From contig NZ_VIVR01000001.1 of the NCBI RefSeq assembly GCF_007828955.1, forward strand, positions 5,518,001 through 5,582,000: a DNA stretch of 64,000 nucleotides. The letters run 5' to 3'. The first letter of the stretch is position 1. Every line of letters starts with the position of its first letter. Positions 48,756 to 56,546 of this stretch are shown here, in pieces. The translations under genes were made by a program, and so were the position numbers. The notes under the pieces are model-generated. The model saw only the letters and a program-made list of their open reading frames with translations, made no database searches and was not told the DNA's origin. Source of the DNA: Kitasatospora atroaurantiaca (lineage in GTDB: Bacteria > Actinomycetota > Actinomycetes > Streptomycetales > Streptomycetaceae).

Positions 48756-50132
48756 CTACCGGTACTCGGCCAGGCGCCGGCCGAGGCCCACGACCACTCC
48801 GACCGCCGCGAGCACGGCCAGCAGGCCCGCTCCGGCCGCCAGGGTGTCCAGCGAGCCGCCCACGCCCTGCGCCGATGCCTTGAACGCAGCCTGCTCGATG
48901 ACCGCCGCCCGGGCGAGTTGCTGGTCCATCGCGTTGAACGCCTGATCCGAGGTGTCCGTGCCGCTACCGCCGGAGGTGCCGATGACGGTCTTCAGCGCGG
49001 CTTCGTAGTCGCCGCCGTCGTTGCTCGTTGCGGCGGCCCGGTGCCGGGAGTCCCAGGCGGTGAAGAGCGTCTGAGCCTGGGCCAGCGCCGAGTCGGCGTC
49101 GCGGGGCGCGTCCTGCCTGGCCTGGGCGAGCGTGCTGCCCCGGGCCCAGGACCGGCCGTTCGCCGCCGGCGGGCCGGACAGCATCTCGGTGACCGCCGTC
49201 CAGCGCTTGCTGTAGCCGTCCGTGGCGCCCCGGGCGACCAGGTCGAGGTTCTCGGCGGCACGGGACTGCAGTGCCTCGATCCGGGCCGCGTTCAGGGACC
49301 GCAGCGGGCCGGCGCCGTGCAAGCGGCTGTCCGCCAGGTCGACGCGGGCGGAGAGGCTGCTCGCCAGCAGCCAGAGCACCGCCGCCAGCACCGCCGCCGT
49401 CGCGCCGACCAGGCCCGCGTTGAACACCCGGTTGGTGCGGCGCAGCAGCTGCACCTGGCACCAGAGCAGCGCGGCCAGCGCCAGCACCCCGAGCCCGATC
49501 GCCGCCCACGGGAAGGACCTCGCCTCCGCGTAGTCGCCGTCCAGCTGCCGGGCCTCCGCGTCGACCAGGCGCTGCGCGGCCGGGAGCATGGTGTCCTGCA
49601 TCTGATGGGAGGCGTAGCGCAGGTACGCGCCGCCGAGCGGCAGGCCCTGCCGGTTGTTGACCCGGGCGGTCTCCACCAGGCCCGCGTACTGCGGAAGTTG
49701 CTGGTTGAGCGCGGCCACCCACTGCTGGGCGTCGGAGGCCGCATCGGTGCGGGCCGCGGCCTGGGCGAGCAGCCGGGCGGCCGTCGCGAGGTCGTTCTCG
49801 TACCGGTCGCGCAGGGCCTGGGGCGCGTCGCCGGCGAGCAGGAAGCCGGAGGCCGCCGTGGTGTCGGCGTCGGCGAGTGAGCGGTAGATCTCGGCGGCGT
49901 CCTGGCTGAGCGGCTGGCTGTGCGAGACCACCTGGTCCGCCGCGTGTGCCCGGCCGCTGACCTGCCAGGCCGTCAGTGCGCCGAAGGCCACCACCAGGAC
50001 GGCGAGGACCGCACTCGCCATCCGCAACCGGCCCGGCGCCGTGTCGACCGTCCGCCGCAGCTGCGCCAGAGCGCGCTGTGCGGACGGCGCCGGTCTCGGC
50101 GCCTGTTCCCCCGTCTTCACCGGTGTTGCCAC
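48756..50132 (-). CDS. glnX: GlnX-like membrane sensor protein
   Basis: A 458-aa membrane protein with four predicted membrane segments (about residues 38-60, 205-230, 245-265 and 425-448) and two large extracytoplasmic helical loops, as in four-helix-bundle receptors. Only short cytosolic tails are present, so it needs a partner to signal. Position and topology match mycobacterial GlnX, which works with GlnH and PknG. GTG 50132 is preferred (GGGAGG about 9 bases upstream); GTG 50141 is the alternative. It is the first gene of the seven-gene operon. Confidence 0.78.
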   Translation of the reverse strand: MATPVKTGEQAPRPAPSAQRALAQLRRTVDTAPGRLRMASAVLAVLVVAFGALTAWQVSGRAHAADQVVSHSQPLSQDAAEIYRSLADADTTAASGFLLAGDAPQALRDRYENDLATAARLLAQAAARTDAASDAQQWVAALNQQLPQYAGLVETARVNNRQGLPLGGAYLRYASHQMQDTMLPAAQRLVDAEARQLDGDYAEARSFPWAAIGLGVLALAALLWCQVQLLRRTNRVFNAGLVGATAAVLAAVLWLLASSLSARVDLADSRLHGAGPLRSLNAARIEALQSRAAENLDLVARGATDGYSKRWTAVTEMLSGPPAANGRSWARGSTLAQARQDAPRDADSALAQAQTLFTAWDSRHRAAATSNDGGDYEAALKTVIGTSGGSGTDTSDQAFNAMDQQLARAAVIEQAAFKASAQGVGGSLDTLAAGAGLLAVLAAVGVVVGLGRRLAEYR

Positions 50133-50347
50133 CTGCCCCACCCTCCCCTGTGGACCGCCCCGTACGCGGGGCCGGGCCCGATGCCTGCAGTATGGCCGCC
50201 TGCTCCGACGGTCACACGTGAGTTGCGCGGATCTTGAGCTTCGGCCCGTGCTCTGTCGCGGGGCGTTCGGTCAGGGCGACGCGGGACGACCCTATGCGGT
50301 TCCCGCCCCCTGGGATCACCGGGGTGGCGCCGCCTACCATGGAGCCC

Positions 50348-50923
50348 ATGCGCCTCCTCGGAACGATCACCCCCGACCGCCCGCTGCTCGTCCTGGCCGT
50401 CCAGGAGGAGGCCGGGTACCTCGGCGACGGCCTCCCCGTGCTGCTCACCGGCATGGGGAAGATCAACGCGGCCGCCTCGCTGGCCACCGTCCTGGCGCAG
50501 GGCGAACGCCCCTCGGAGATCGTCAACCTCGGCACCGCGGGCGCGCTGCGCCCGGGCTGGTCCGGTACCCACGAGATCGCGCAGGTGCTGCAGCACGACA
50601 TCGACACCCCGGTGCTGAAGGCGCTCACCGGCAAGACGTACGGCGCAGCGATCACGCTGAGTGACGCGGCCGGGCCGACGCTGGCCACCGGTGACCTCTT
50701 CGTCTCCGACCCCGCGGCCCGCGACCGCCTGGCGCAGAGCGCGGACCTGGTCGACATGGAGGGCTACGCGATCGCCACCGTGGCCCGGCGGGCCGGTGTG
50801 CCGGTCCGGCTGGTCAAGCACGTGAGCGACGAGGCGGGCGAGGGCGCGGACCGTACCTGGCGCGAGTCGGTGGACGGCTGCGCCAAAATCCTCGCGGAGT
50901 GGGTGCGCGGCCAGGGGCTCTGA
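50348..50923 (+). CDS. Nucleoside phosphorylase/nucleosidase family protein
   Basis: A 191-aa protein of the purine nucleoside phosphorylase/MTA-SAH nucleosidase fold. Visible are VLAVQEEAGYL, LLTGMGKINAAAS, IVNLGTAGAL and the substrate-binding VDMEGYAIATVA, which in nucleosidases holds the ribose. It is shorter than typical MTAN enzymes (about 230 aa) and its substrate is not clear. ATG 50348 has GGAG 4 bases upstream; ATG 50339 is an alternative. It is divergent from the GlnX-like gene. Confidence 0.8.
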   Translation: MRLLGTITPDRPLLVLAVQEEAGYLGDGLPVLLTGMGKINAAASLATVLAQGERPSEIVNLGTAGALRPGWSGTHEIAQVLQHDIDTPVLKALTGKTYGAAITLSDAAGPTLATGDLFVSDPAARDRLAQSADLVDMEGYAIATVARRAGVPVRLVKHVSDEAGEGADRTWRESVDGCAKILAEWVRGQGL

Positions 50924-50956
50924 GCCCCCGGCCGCACGGACCTGCCGGTCGGCCGG

Positions 50957-51379
50957 TCAGGCGGTGATGCTCACGCCGGTCAGGGCCGGGACGAACTGGT
51001 CGAGCTCGGTGCGCCAGTAGCGGCCGATGTTCAGGCGGGTCGGCTTCTCCTCGCCCGGGAACTGGAAGCGCAGCGAGCTCCACAGGGTGCCGCGGTCCAC
51101 CTGGGTGACCAGCCCGCGGGCCTGCTCCAGCGGGATCACGAAGGCGAGCTCCTTGGGGCGGTTGCTCATCCGCGAGGCGTGGTGCACGACCACGACCCGC
51201 TCGGTGAGGGTGACGAAGTAGTACTTGACGAACAGCTGGCCGATCAGGCCGAGCTGGCTCATCAGCCACGGGCTCGGCCCGGTGACGGTGTGGAAGGTGA
51301 CGACGGGCCGGTCGCTCGGCTCGATCGCGGCGATCGCCGCGGCGACCTGCTCCTGCATGGTGGACTTGCGGATCGCCAT
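50957..51379 (-). CDS. Conserved actinobacterial protein of unknown function
   Basis: A 140-aa protein rich in beta structure by eye, with alternating hydrophobic strands (YYFVTLTERVVVVHHAS, LAFVIPLEQARGLVTQV, LRFQFPGEEKPTRLNIGRYWR). No signal peptide; the hydrophobic stretch near 42-56 is too short to be sure of membrane insertion. It might be a PH-like or lipid-binding fold but this is only impression. ATG 51379 has GGGAG about 10 bases upstream. It converges on the nucleosidase-like gene. Confidence 0.7.
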   Translation of the reverse strand: MAIRKSTMQEQVAAAIAAIEPSDRPVVTFHTVTGPSPWLMSQLGLIGQLFVKYYFVTLTERVVVVHHASRMSNRPKELAFVIPLEQARGLVTQVDRGTLWSSLRFQFPGEEKPTRLNIGRYWRTELDQFVPALTGVSITA

Positions 51380-51732
51380 CTGGCGTGTGCTCCCTGCGGA
51401 TCGGCACCGTTACGGTGCGGTGGAACCCGGGAGAGTAGCGGTAATCGAACAGTCGGCTCAACGGCCAAAACGGGGCATCTCGGTACGTGACCAAAAGTTC
51501 ATCTGGGATCCTCGGCGGCCCGATGCTTTCTGATTCAACATCAGGCGGCCGCCGATCGCGGTCCGTGACACCCAACTCCCCGCCCGGCTCGGCCAGATGC
51601 GCGCCGCCGGAACGGACGTACACTGAGAATGTCGCGCCGATGCGGGCGCAGCTTCGAGCTGGACAACCCCCCGTGTCCCGCCCTGCGGCGATCTCTCGAC
51701 TCTCCGAAGACTCTCCGAAGAAGGTGGTCACT
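51380..51732. other. Gene-free gap before the lytic gene pair
   Basis: About 350 bases between the divergent unknown gene and the transglycosylase-like gene. An open frame crosses it but has no ribosome site or domain before GTG 51733. No repeat or hairpin stands out; it should hold promoters for both neighbours. Confidence 0.45.
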
Positions 51733-52314
51733 GTGACCCGCCTGCTCGATGAGGCCCTCGTCCCCACTCCTCCGCCCTCCCTCGGGGCTGCCACGAACGC
51801 CCCGGGCAAGATCTCCACGAGTCAGATTCAGTTCAACGAGAAGGGCAAGGGGCCGTCCGGCGAGGATGCGTGCCGGGCCGCCGCCCGCGAGGCGTGCCGG
51901 ATTCTCGGGGTCCCGGAGACCCACTGGGTTCCCGGCATGGTGACGATCGCCGGACGGGAGAGCGCATTCAATGCTCCTAAGTGGCAGATCAACACCAATG
52001 ACCTGAATGCCAAGAACGTACCCGGTCTGTTCGGCGGAGGCCCGGCCCCCGACGGTCACCCGGGGCAGTGCTCCAGAGGGGCGGTGCAGTGCATCCCGCA
52101 GACATTCGCCGCGAATCATGTGGCCGGGACGTCCCTGGACATCTACAACCTGGTCGCGTCGATCGCCGCCGGGATCCAGTACATCATCACCTCGTACGGA
52201 ATCCGTCGCGACGGCGGTGATCTGCTGACGAAATCCCTCGGCCGGGGACACGGCAGCGCGAACGGCTTCGGTATTCAGCAGGCGGACCCGAATCGAGAAC
52301 CGAGAGGATACTGA
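51733..52314 (+). CDS. Lysozyme-like/lytic transglycosylase domain protein without signal peptide
   Basis: A 193-aa protein. After a Pro-rich N-terminus the domain (about residues 45-175) shows the catalytic-Glu segment MVTIAGRESAFN, then CSRGAVQCIPQTF and IAAGIQYIITSYGI, as in SLT/lysozyme-like folds that cleave the glycan strand of peptidoglycan. There is no signal peptide or membrane segment. GTG 51733 is chosen for the AAGGTGG just upstream and because the coding character begins there. The next gene starts 3 bases after its stop, so they are one unit. Codon use is less GC-biased than in its neighbours (ATT, AAT, TCA), which hints at acquisition. Confidence 0.8.
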   Translation: MTRLLDEALVPTPPPSLGAATNAPGKISTSQIQFNEKGKGPSGEDACRAAAREACRILGVPETHWVPGMVTIAGRESAFNAPKWQINTNDLNAKNVPGLFGGGPAPDGHPGQCSRGAVQCIPQTFAANHVAGTSLDIYNLVASIAAGIQYIITSYGIRRDGGDLLTKSLGRGHGSANGFGIQQADPNREPRGY

Positions 52315-52317
52315 CCG

Positions 52318-53292
52318 ATGCCGCAGTGGAAGACTCTTCTCGACGGCGTCCTTGCGGTTCCCGAGAAGGTCTACGAGACGTTCCAGAACAACGGGGGATG
52401 GGACAACGACACCCGGTTCGGCCGACAGTTCGGCGAGAACGGTGTGGCCTGGTGCGCGATATTCGACTGGTGCATGTACTCGGACGCAGGGCTCGCCGAC
52501 ATCGTCCCGAAAACCGACAACGTGGGTACCTTCAGTACCTGGGCGCAGAAGCACGGTCAATGGTCGGAATTCCCCTCGATCGGCGCCTGGGTCAATTTCA
52601 GCAACGGCGGCCACACCGAGCTGGTCATCGGCTTCGACCAGAACAACGTGATCACCAAGGGTGGCAACTCGCTCCAGTCCGGAGCGGTCGACAACGGGCA
52701 GGGCAACGGCGTCTTCTCCCACAACTCGCCGCGCAGGGCGGCGAAGATCGTCGGATACTTCGCTCCTCACTTCCCCGACGGGGTGTGCCCGCCGACCGCG
52801 GACCCGAGCGACCCGCGTGGAGCCGCCGCGGTCGCCTCATGGCGCCACGGAGACCCGATCCCTCCGCAGAACGACGGAGGCCAGCAGGAGGCCGCCGGCC
52901 GGCCCGCTCCGCCGGCCGCTCCCAGACTCATGGAGGCTGACATGGCATCAGGACAGATCCCGACCGGCTACGGGGCCGACACGGTCGGCAACGTCACCGA
53001 CCCGAGCAAGTGCACCGTGATTTTCATGAACGGACCGCACAGCGGCAAGATCGGCGACGTCTACAACTACTTCTTCTGCGACCACGGCAAGGCGAAGCTC
53101 AGAGTGGCGTTCAACGGCCCGAACGGCTGGCGGATCCAGCAGGTCACCGTGGACTCCGCGAGCGGCGCCGTCCCGGTCGCCCCGGAGGACAAGGAGTCGC
53201 ACGCCTCGGTCTGCCGGATGCCGTTGGCCGACAACGACACGGCAAGCGCCAATATCCCGATCGGGTGGGGCACGAACGTGTTCGCCGCCTGA
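52318..53292 (+). CDS. CHAP/NlpC-type peptidoglycan amidase with C-terminal binding-like domain
   Basis: A 324-aa protein in two parts. The N-terminal domain (about residues 1-155) has GENGVAWCAIFDWCMY with the catalytic Cys and GGHTELVIGF with the His, as in CHAP or NlpC/P60 amidases that cut peptidoglycan stem peptides. A Pro/Ala/Gln-rich linker (about 165-205) leads to a C-terminal domain of about 116 aa of unknown fold, in which IPTGYG and IPIGWGT recur. No signal peptide. It lies 3 bases after the transglycosylase-like gene. GAGAGGA precedes ATG 52318. A second start may lie at 52942. Confidence 0.82.
   Translation: MPQWKTLLDGVLAVPEKVYETFQNNGGWDNDTRFGRQFGENGVAWCAIFDWCMYSDAGLADIVPKTDNVGTFSTWAQKHGQWSEFPSIGAWVNFSNGGHTELVIGFDQNNVITKGGNSLQSGAVDNGQGNGVFSHNSPRRAAKIVGYFAPHFPDGVCPPTADPSDPRGAAAVASWRHGDPIPPQNDGGQQEAAGRPAPPAAPRLMEADMASGQIPTGYGADTVGNVTDPSKCTVIFMNGPHSGKIGDVYNYFFCDHGKAKLRVAFNGPNGWRIQQVTVDSASGAVPVAPEDKESHASVCRMPLADNDTASANIPIGWGTNVFAA
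52932..52944 (+). promoter_or_regulatory. Possible internal translation start in the amidase gene
   Basis: GGAGG (52932-52936) followed after 5 bases by an in-frame ATG (52942-52944), exactly at the boundary between linker and C-terminal domain. Translation here would give a separate 116-aa C-terminal domain (52942-53292), as known for some phage endolysins. Confidence 0.4.
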
Positions 53293-53310
53293 TCAGCCAC
53301 GCCCCACGTG

Positions 53311-53344
53311 CCCAGGGACCGCCGAGCTCACCGGCGTCCCTGGG
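53311..53344. terminator. Bidirectional hairpin between the amidase and isochorismatase genes
   Basis: Arms CCCAGGGACCGCCG and CGGCGTCCCTGGG pair over 13 bp with one bulged C. It lies 18 bases after the amidase stop and overlaps the last codons of the convergent hydrolase gene. Confidence 0.65.
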
Positions 53345-53939
53345 TCCGGGCTGCCGCCTCCAGCACCGCCTGGGTGGTGACCACCTTGGCGAAGCGCATG
53401 GCGTGCAGCACCGCGGCCGTACCGCGGGCGAGTTGGGCGGCGGGCACGGCCTCGCCGTCCGGGCCGGCCATGTCGAAGGTGTGCATCGCGTCGATCGGGA
53501 AGACCACGTCGTAGCCGAGGTTGCCGCCCATCCGGGCCGTGGTCTCGTTGCAGACGTTGGTCATGATGCCGATGACCACCAGCTGGGTGGCGCCGCGCTC
53601 CTGGAGCCAGGCGTGCAGGTCGGGGGTGCCGTAGAAGGCGCTGTTCACGGTCTTGGTGATGTGCAGGTCCCACTTGGCTCCGGCCACCACCGGCTTGAGC
53701 TCGTACCCGGGGGTGCCGGGCACCAGCGGGCCGCGCGCGGACTGGTGCTGGACCATCACCACCGGCCGACCGGTGTCCTGCCAGGCCCTCAGGACCTCGC
53801 CGATCCGCTGCTCGGCCTCGGGGTTGTCCCGCGGGCCCCAGAAGTCCTCGTCCTCGAAACCCTGCTGGACGTCGATCACGAGCAGGACGGCGTCGTCGGC
53901 GATCTCGAGCGGGGCGTTGAATGCGCTGGTGTTCGTCAT
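53328..53939 (-). CDS. Isochorismatase-family cysteine hydrolase
   Basis: A 203-aa hydrolase of the isochorismatase-like fold with the catalytic triad Asp (LLVIDVQQGF), Lys (DLHITKTVNSAF) and Cys (GIMTNVCNETTARM). Such enzymes hydrolyse amides or vinyl ethers such as nicotinamide, isochorismate or N-carbamoyl compounds; the substrate is unknown. It is divergent from a GlxA-type regulator gene only 71 bases away, a common pairing that suggests control by that regulator. Confidence 0.88.
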   Translation of the reverse strand: MTNTSAFNAPLEIADDAVLLVIDVQQGFEDEDFWGPRDNPEAEQRIGEVLRAWQDTGRPVVMVQHQSARGPLVPGTPGYELKPVVAGAKWDLHITKTVNSAFYGTPDLHAWLQERGATQLVVIGIMTNVCNETTARMGGNLGYDVVFPIDAMHTFDMAGPDGEAVPAAQLARGTAAVLHAMRFAKVVTTQAVLEAAARTQGRR

Positions 53940-54010
53940 GGCTCCATGCTCTCGCCGGGCACGGGGAGCCGGTGAGAGGCTCTGCCGCCGGTGATCGATA
54001 GATTCCTGCC

Positions 54011-54964
54011 ATGCGAACGGTGGGCTGCCTGATCCTCGACGGGGTACGCGCTTTCGACTACGCGGTGATCGGCGAGGTCTTCGCCAACCGGGCCACCAGG
54101 CCCGGGCTGCCGCCCTTCGAACTGCGGGTCTGCGGGCCCGAGGGCACCCGGGTGCGGCTCGGCGGCGGGCTGGAACGGCTCCCCGACCACGGCCTGGAGG
54201 CGCTGCCCGGCTGCGATCTGGTGATCGTGCCCGGTATCGAGGATCCGCTCGCGCCGACCGCTCCGGAGATCCTGGACGCGCTCCGGGCCGTCCACGAGCG
54301 CGGCGTCCCGGTCGCCTCGCTCTGCGCCGGCGCGTTCCTCCTGGCCGACGCCGGGCTGCTGGACGGCCGCCGCGCCACCACCCACTGGTGGCTGGCCGCC
54401 GAACTGGCCCGCCGCCACCCGGCCGTGGAGGTCGATCCCGAGGTGCTCTTCGCCGGGGACGGCGAGGTCTGGACCTCGGCCGGAGTCGCGGCGGGGATCG
54501 ACCTCTGCCTGCACCTGGTCCGCTCGGCCCATGGCCAGCGGGCCGCCGCCGCGATCGCCCGGGCCATGGTCACCGCGCCGTTCCGGGCCGGCGGCCAGGC
54601 CCAGTTCATCCCGTCACCGGTGCCCGAGGACAGCGGCCGGGACGACTCGCTGGCAGCGGTCCGCGCCGCCGTCCTCGGCTCCCTCGAAACCCCATGGACC
54701 ATCAAGCAGTTGGCCGCGCTGGCGCTGATGTCCGAACGGTCCTTCGCGCGCCGCTTCACCGAGGCGACCGGGACGCCCCCGCTGCGCTGGCTGCTGGAGC
54801 AGCGGGTCCTGACGGCCCAGCGGCTGCTGGAGGAGACGGACCTGCCGGTGGACGAGATCGCCGTCCGCTGCGGCTTCGGCTCGGCGGTCTCGCTGCGCCC
54901 GGCCTTCGTCCGCCGGGTCGGGGTCGCCCCGCGCGAGTACCGCAGGGCCTTCCGTCAGGGCTGA
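54011..54964 (+). CDS. GlxA family transcriptional regulator (DJ-1/PfpI domain plus AraC HTH)
   Basis: A 317-aa regulator. The N-terminal DJ-1/PfpI amidotransferase-like domain (about 1-185) has the nucleophile-elbow sequence VASLCAGAFLLADAGLL; the C-terminal AraC-type DNA-binding domain (about 215-315) has two helix-turn-helix motifs (TIKQLAALALMSERSFARRF and VDEIAVRCGFGSAVSLRPAF). It probably senses a small ligand and controls the divergent cysteine hydrolase. Its 3' end overlaps the convergent membrane-protein gene by 10 bases. Confidence 0.9.
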   Translation: MRTVGCLILDGVRAFDYAVIGEVFANRATRPGLPPFELRVCGPEGTRVRLGGGLERLPDHGLEALPGCDLVIVPGIEDPLAPTAPEILDALRAVHERGVPVASLCAGAFLLADAGLLDGRRATTHWWLAAELARRHPAVEVDPEVLFAGDGEVWTSAGVAAGIDLCLHLVRSAHGQRAAAAIARAMVTAPFRAGGQAQFIPSPVPEDSGRDDSLAAVRAAVLGSLETPWTIKQLAALALMSERSFARRFTEATGTPPLRWLLEQRVLTAQRLLEETDLPVDEIAVRCGFGSAVSLRPAFVRRVGVAPREYRRAFRQG

Positions 54965-55386
54965 GCGGCCCAGCGCAGCGTGTACCAGGAGAGCCGGGCC
55001 AGCAGCAGCGCGATGGGCAGTTCGGCGACGTAGGCGAGCAGTGAGGCGAACAAGTAGTCGAGCGAGGGCGCGGCGGACATCACGTCGAAGTAGGCGTCCA
55101 GGGCGAAGAGCACAGAGGTCGCGGCGGCCAGCGGGCTGCTGCCCCGGTGCCGGCGGCGGACCAGCGCGGCGAGCGACAGCAGGGCGATCACCTCGAAGAG
55201 GTCCAGGCCGATCCAGGAGTTGGCGAAGTCCCGCGCGCCGACCCGGCCGTCGATCTGGAGGACCAGCACGCCGATCCACGGGATCAGCAGCAGCGCGGCG
55301 AAGGTCAGCAGCCTGGGCAGCCGCCGGAGCGTCCTCTCCTCGGACTGCCGCAGGCGGTCGGGGATCTCGGCTGTGCGCAGGCTCAT
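54955..55386 (-). CDS. Small integral membrane protein of unknown function
   Basis: A 143-aa protein with four predicted membrane segments (about residues 26-44, 62-78, 86-104 and 110-130). No enzyme motif is seen. It converges on the GlxA-type gene with a 10-base overlap and is separated from the csnK-like gene by a strong hairpin. I do not recognise a family. Confidence 0.7.
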   Translation of the reverse strand: MSLRTAEIPDRLRQSEERTLRRLPRLLTFAALLLIPWIGVLVLQIDGRVGARDFANSWIGLDLFEVIALLSLAALVRRRHRGSSPLAAATSVLFALDAYFDVMSAAPSLDYLFASLLAYVAELPIALLLARLSWYTLRWAAQP

Positions 55387-55411
55387 GACGGAGGTCGTAG
55401 AAGATCACCGA

Positions 55412-55449
55412 GGGGTGGTGCGCGGGCGTGCGGGCCCGCGCACCACCCC
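55412..55449 (-). terminator. Terminator of the csn-like operon
   Basis: Perfect 16-bp inverted repeat (55412-55427 and 55434-55449) with a GTGCGG loop, 13 bases after the stop codon of the csnK-like gene. Confidence 0.8.
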
Positions 55450-55462
55450 GTCTGATGGATCG

Positions 55463-56494
55463 TCAGGCGGCCAGGGGCTGCGGCGTCGCGTACGAGGCGC
55501 GCAGGCGTTGCTGGGCGGCGGGCCCGCCGCCGAGGCCGCCGGCGGCCAGGTGGTCGAGCCCGAGCAGGGCGGCACCTAGCACCGGGGGCGCGATGACGAT
55601 GCGCGGCTCGGCGAGCGGTGCGACGGCGGCCAGCCGGGCGGTCACGTTGTCGAGCAGCAGCGGTTCGCGGGAGGCCAGCACACCACCGCCGAGCACCACC
55701 GGGGTCGGCTCGGCCAGCAGCTCCAGCCTGGTCAGGGCGACCACCGCGAGTCTGGCGATCTCGTCCGCCTGGCGGTCGATCAGGTCCAGCGCGGTGGCGT
55801 CCCCGGCCGTGGCCGCCGCGAACAGGACCCGGACGATCTCGTGCAGCCGCCCCCGGTCGAGCCGGCCCAGGTGCATCGCCTCCGCGACGGCGTTGGTGCT
55901 GGGCAGCCCGAAGTGCGCGGCGATCGCGGCGGCGAGCGCGGTCGGCGCGCCCCGGCCGTCCTCCGCACGGGCCGCGTGCCACATGGACTCCGAGGCCAGC
56001 CCGCCGCCGCCGCCCCAGTCCCCGGTCAGTTGGCCGAGGGCGGGGAAGCGGGCGGTACGGCCGTCCGGCAGCAGGCCGACGCAGTTGATCCCGGCGCCGC
56101 AGACCACGGCGACACCGCGCGGCCCGTCGGTGCCGGCCCGCAGCAGGCCGAAGGTGTCGTTGGCGACGGCACTCGATCTGCCCCACGGTCTGGCCGCGAT
56201 CGCGGCCTGCAGCAGCTCCTCCTCGACCGGCAGGTCGGCGTTGGCCAGGCAGGCGCTGACATGGGTGGTCAGGACGCCGTCGAGGTTCAGCCCGGCCTCG
56301 GCGGCCGCCGCCTCGACCAGCGGCGCCAGGCCCGCGATCGCCTCCTCGGCGCCGTCGAGCTGGGGCTGGAAGCCGCCGCCGCGGGCGGTGCCGAGCACCG
56401 TGCCGTCGGCGCCGACCAGGGCGACGTCGGTCTTGCTGTTCCCGGCGTCGATGGCGAGGACGCCGGGGAGTTGCTCAGTGTGCTGGTGGTCCAT
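55463..56494 (-). CDS. csnK: N-acetylglucosamine/glucosamine kinase-like protein (BadF/BadG/BcrA/BcrD ATPase family)
   Basis: A 343-aa actin-fold sugar kinase. The phosphate-1 motif is LAIDAGNSKTDVALVG (residues 12-27), the catalytic region VANDTFGLLRAG and the adenosine loop VVLGGGVLAS. GQLTGDWGGGGGLASE is the typical glycine loop. It would phosphorylate amino sugars released from chitosan oligosaccharides. It is the last gene of the operon, 52 bases after the GH4 gene; order and content match the csnR-K operon of Streptomyces coelicolor. Confidence 0.82.
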   Translation of the reverse strand: MDHQHTEQLPGVLAIDAGNSKTDVALVGADGTVLGTARGGGFQPQLDGAEEAIAGLAPLVEAAAAEAGLNLDGVLTTHVSACLANADLPVEEELLQAAIAARPWGRSSAVANDTFGLLRAGTDGPRGVAVVCGAGINCVGLLPDGRTARFPALGQLTGDWGGGGGLASESMWHAARAEDGRGAPTALAAAIAAHFGLPSTNAVAEAMHLGRLDRGRLHEIVRVLFAAATAGDATALDLIDRQADEIARLAVVALTRLELLAEPTPVVLGGGVLASREPLLLDNVTARLAAVAPLAEPRIVIAPPVLGAALLGLDHLAAGGLGGGPAAQQRLRASYATPQPLAA

Positions 56495-56546
56495 CAGGTC
56501 CCCGCCTTGTACGTGCCCCGGCCGCCCCGGCCGGGGAGGATGCCGC

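Noticed and set aside
47814..50132. Ordinary glutamate ABC importer
   Set aside because: No permease with an EAA loop and no ATPase are adjacent; the membrane protein has receptor-like topology, and the neighbouring kinase points to signalling.
51487..51732. Longer N-terminus of the transglycosylase-like protein
   Set aside because: The added segment is Pro/Arg-rich, lacks a ribosome site and gives no signal peptide; GTG 51733 has the better support.
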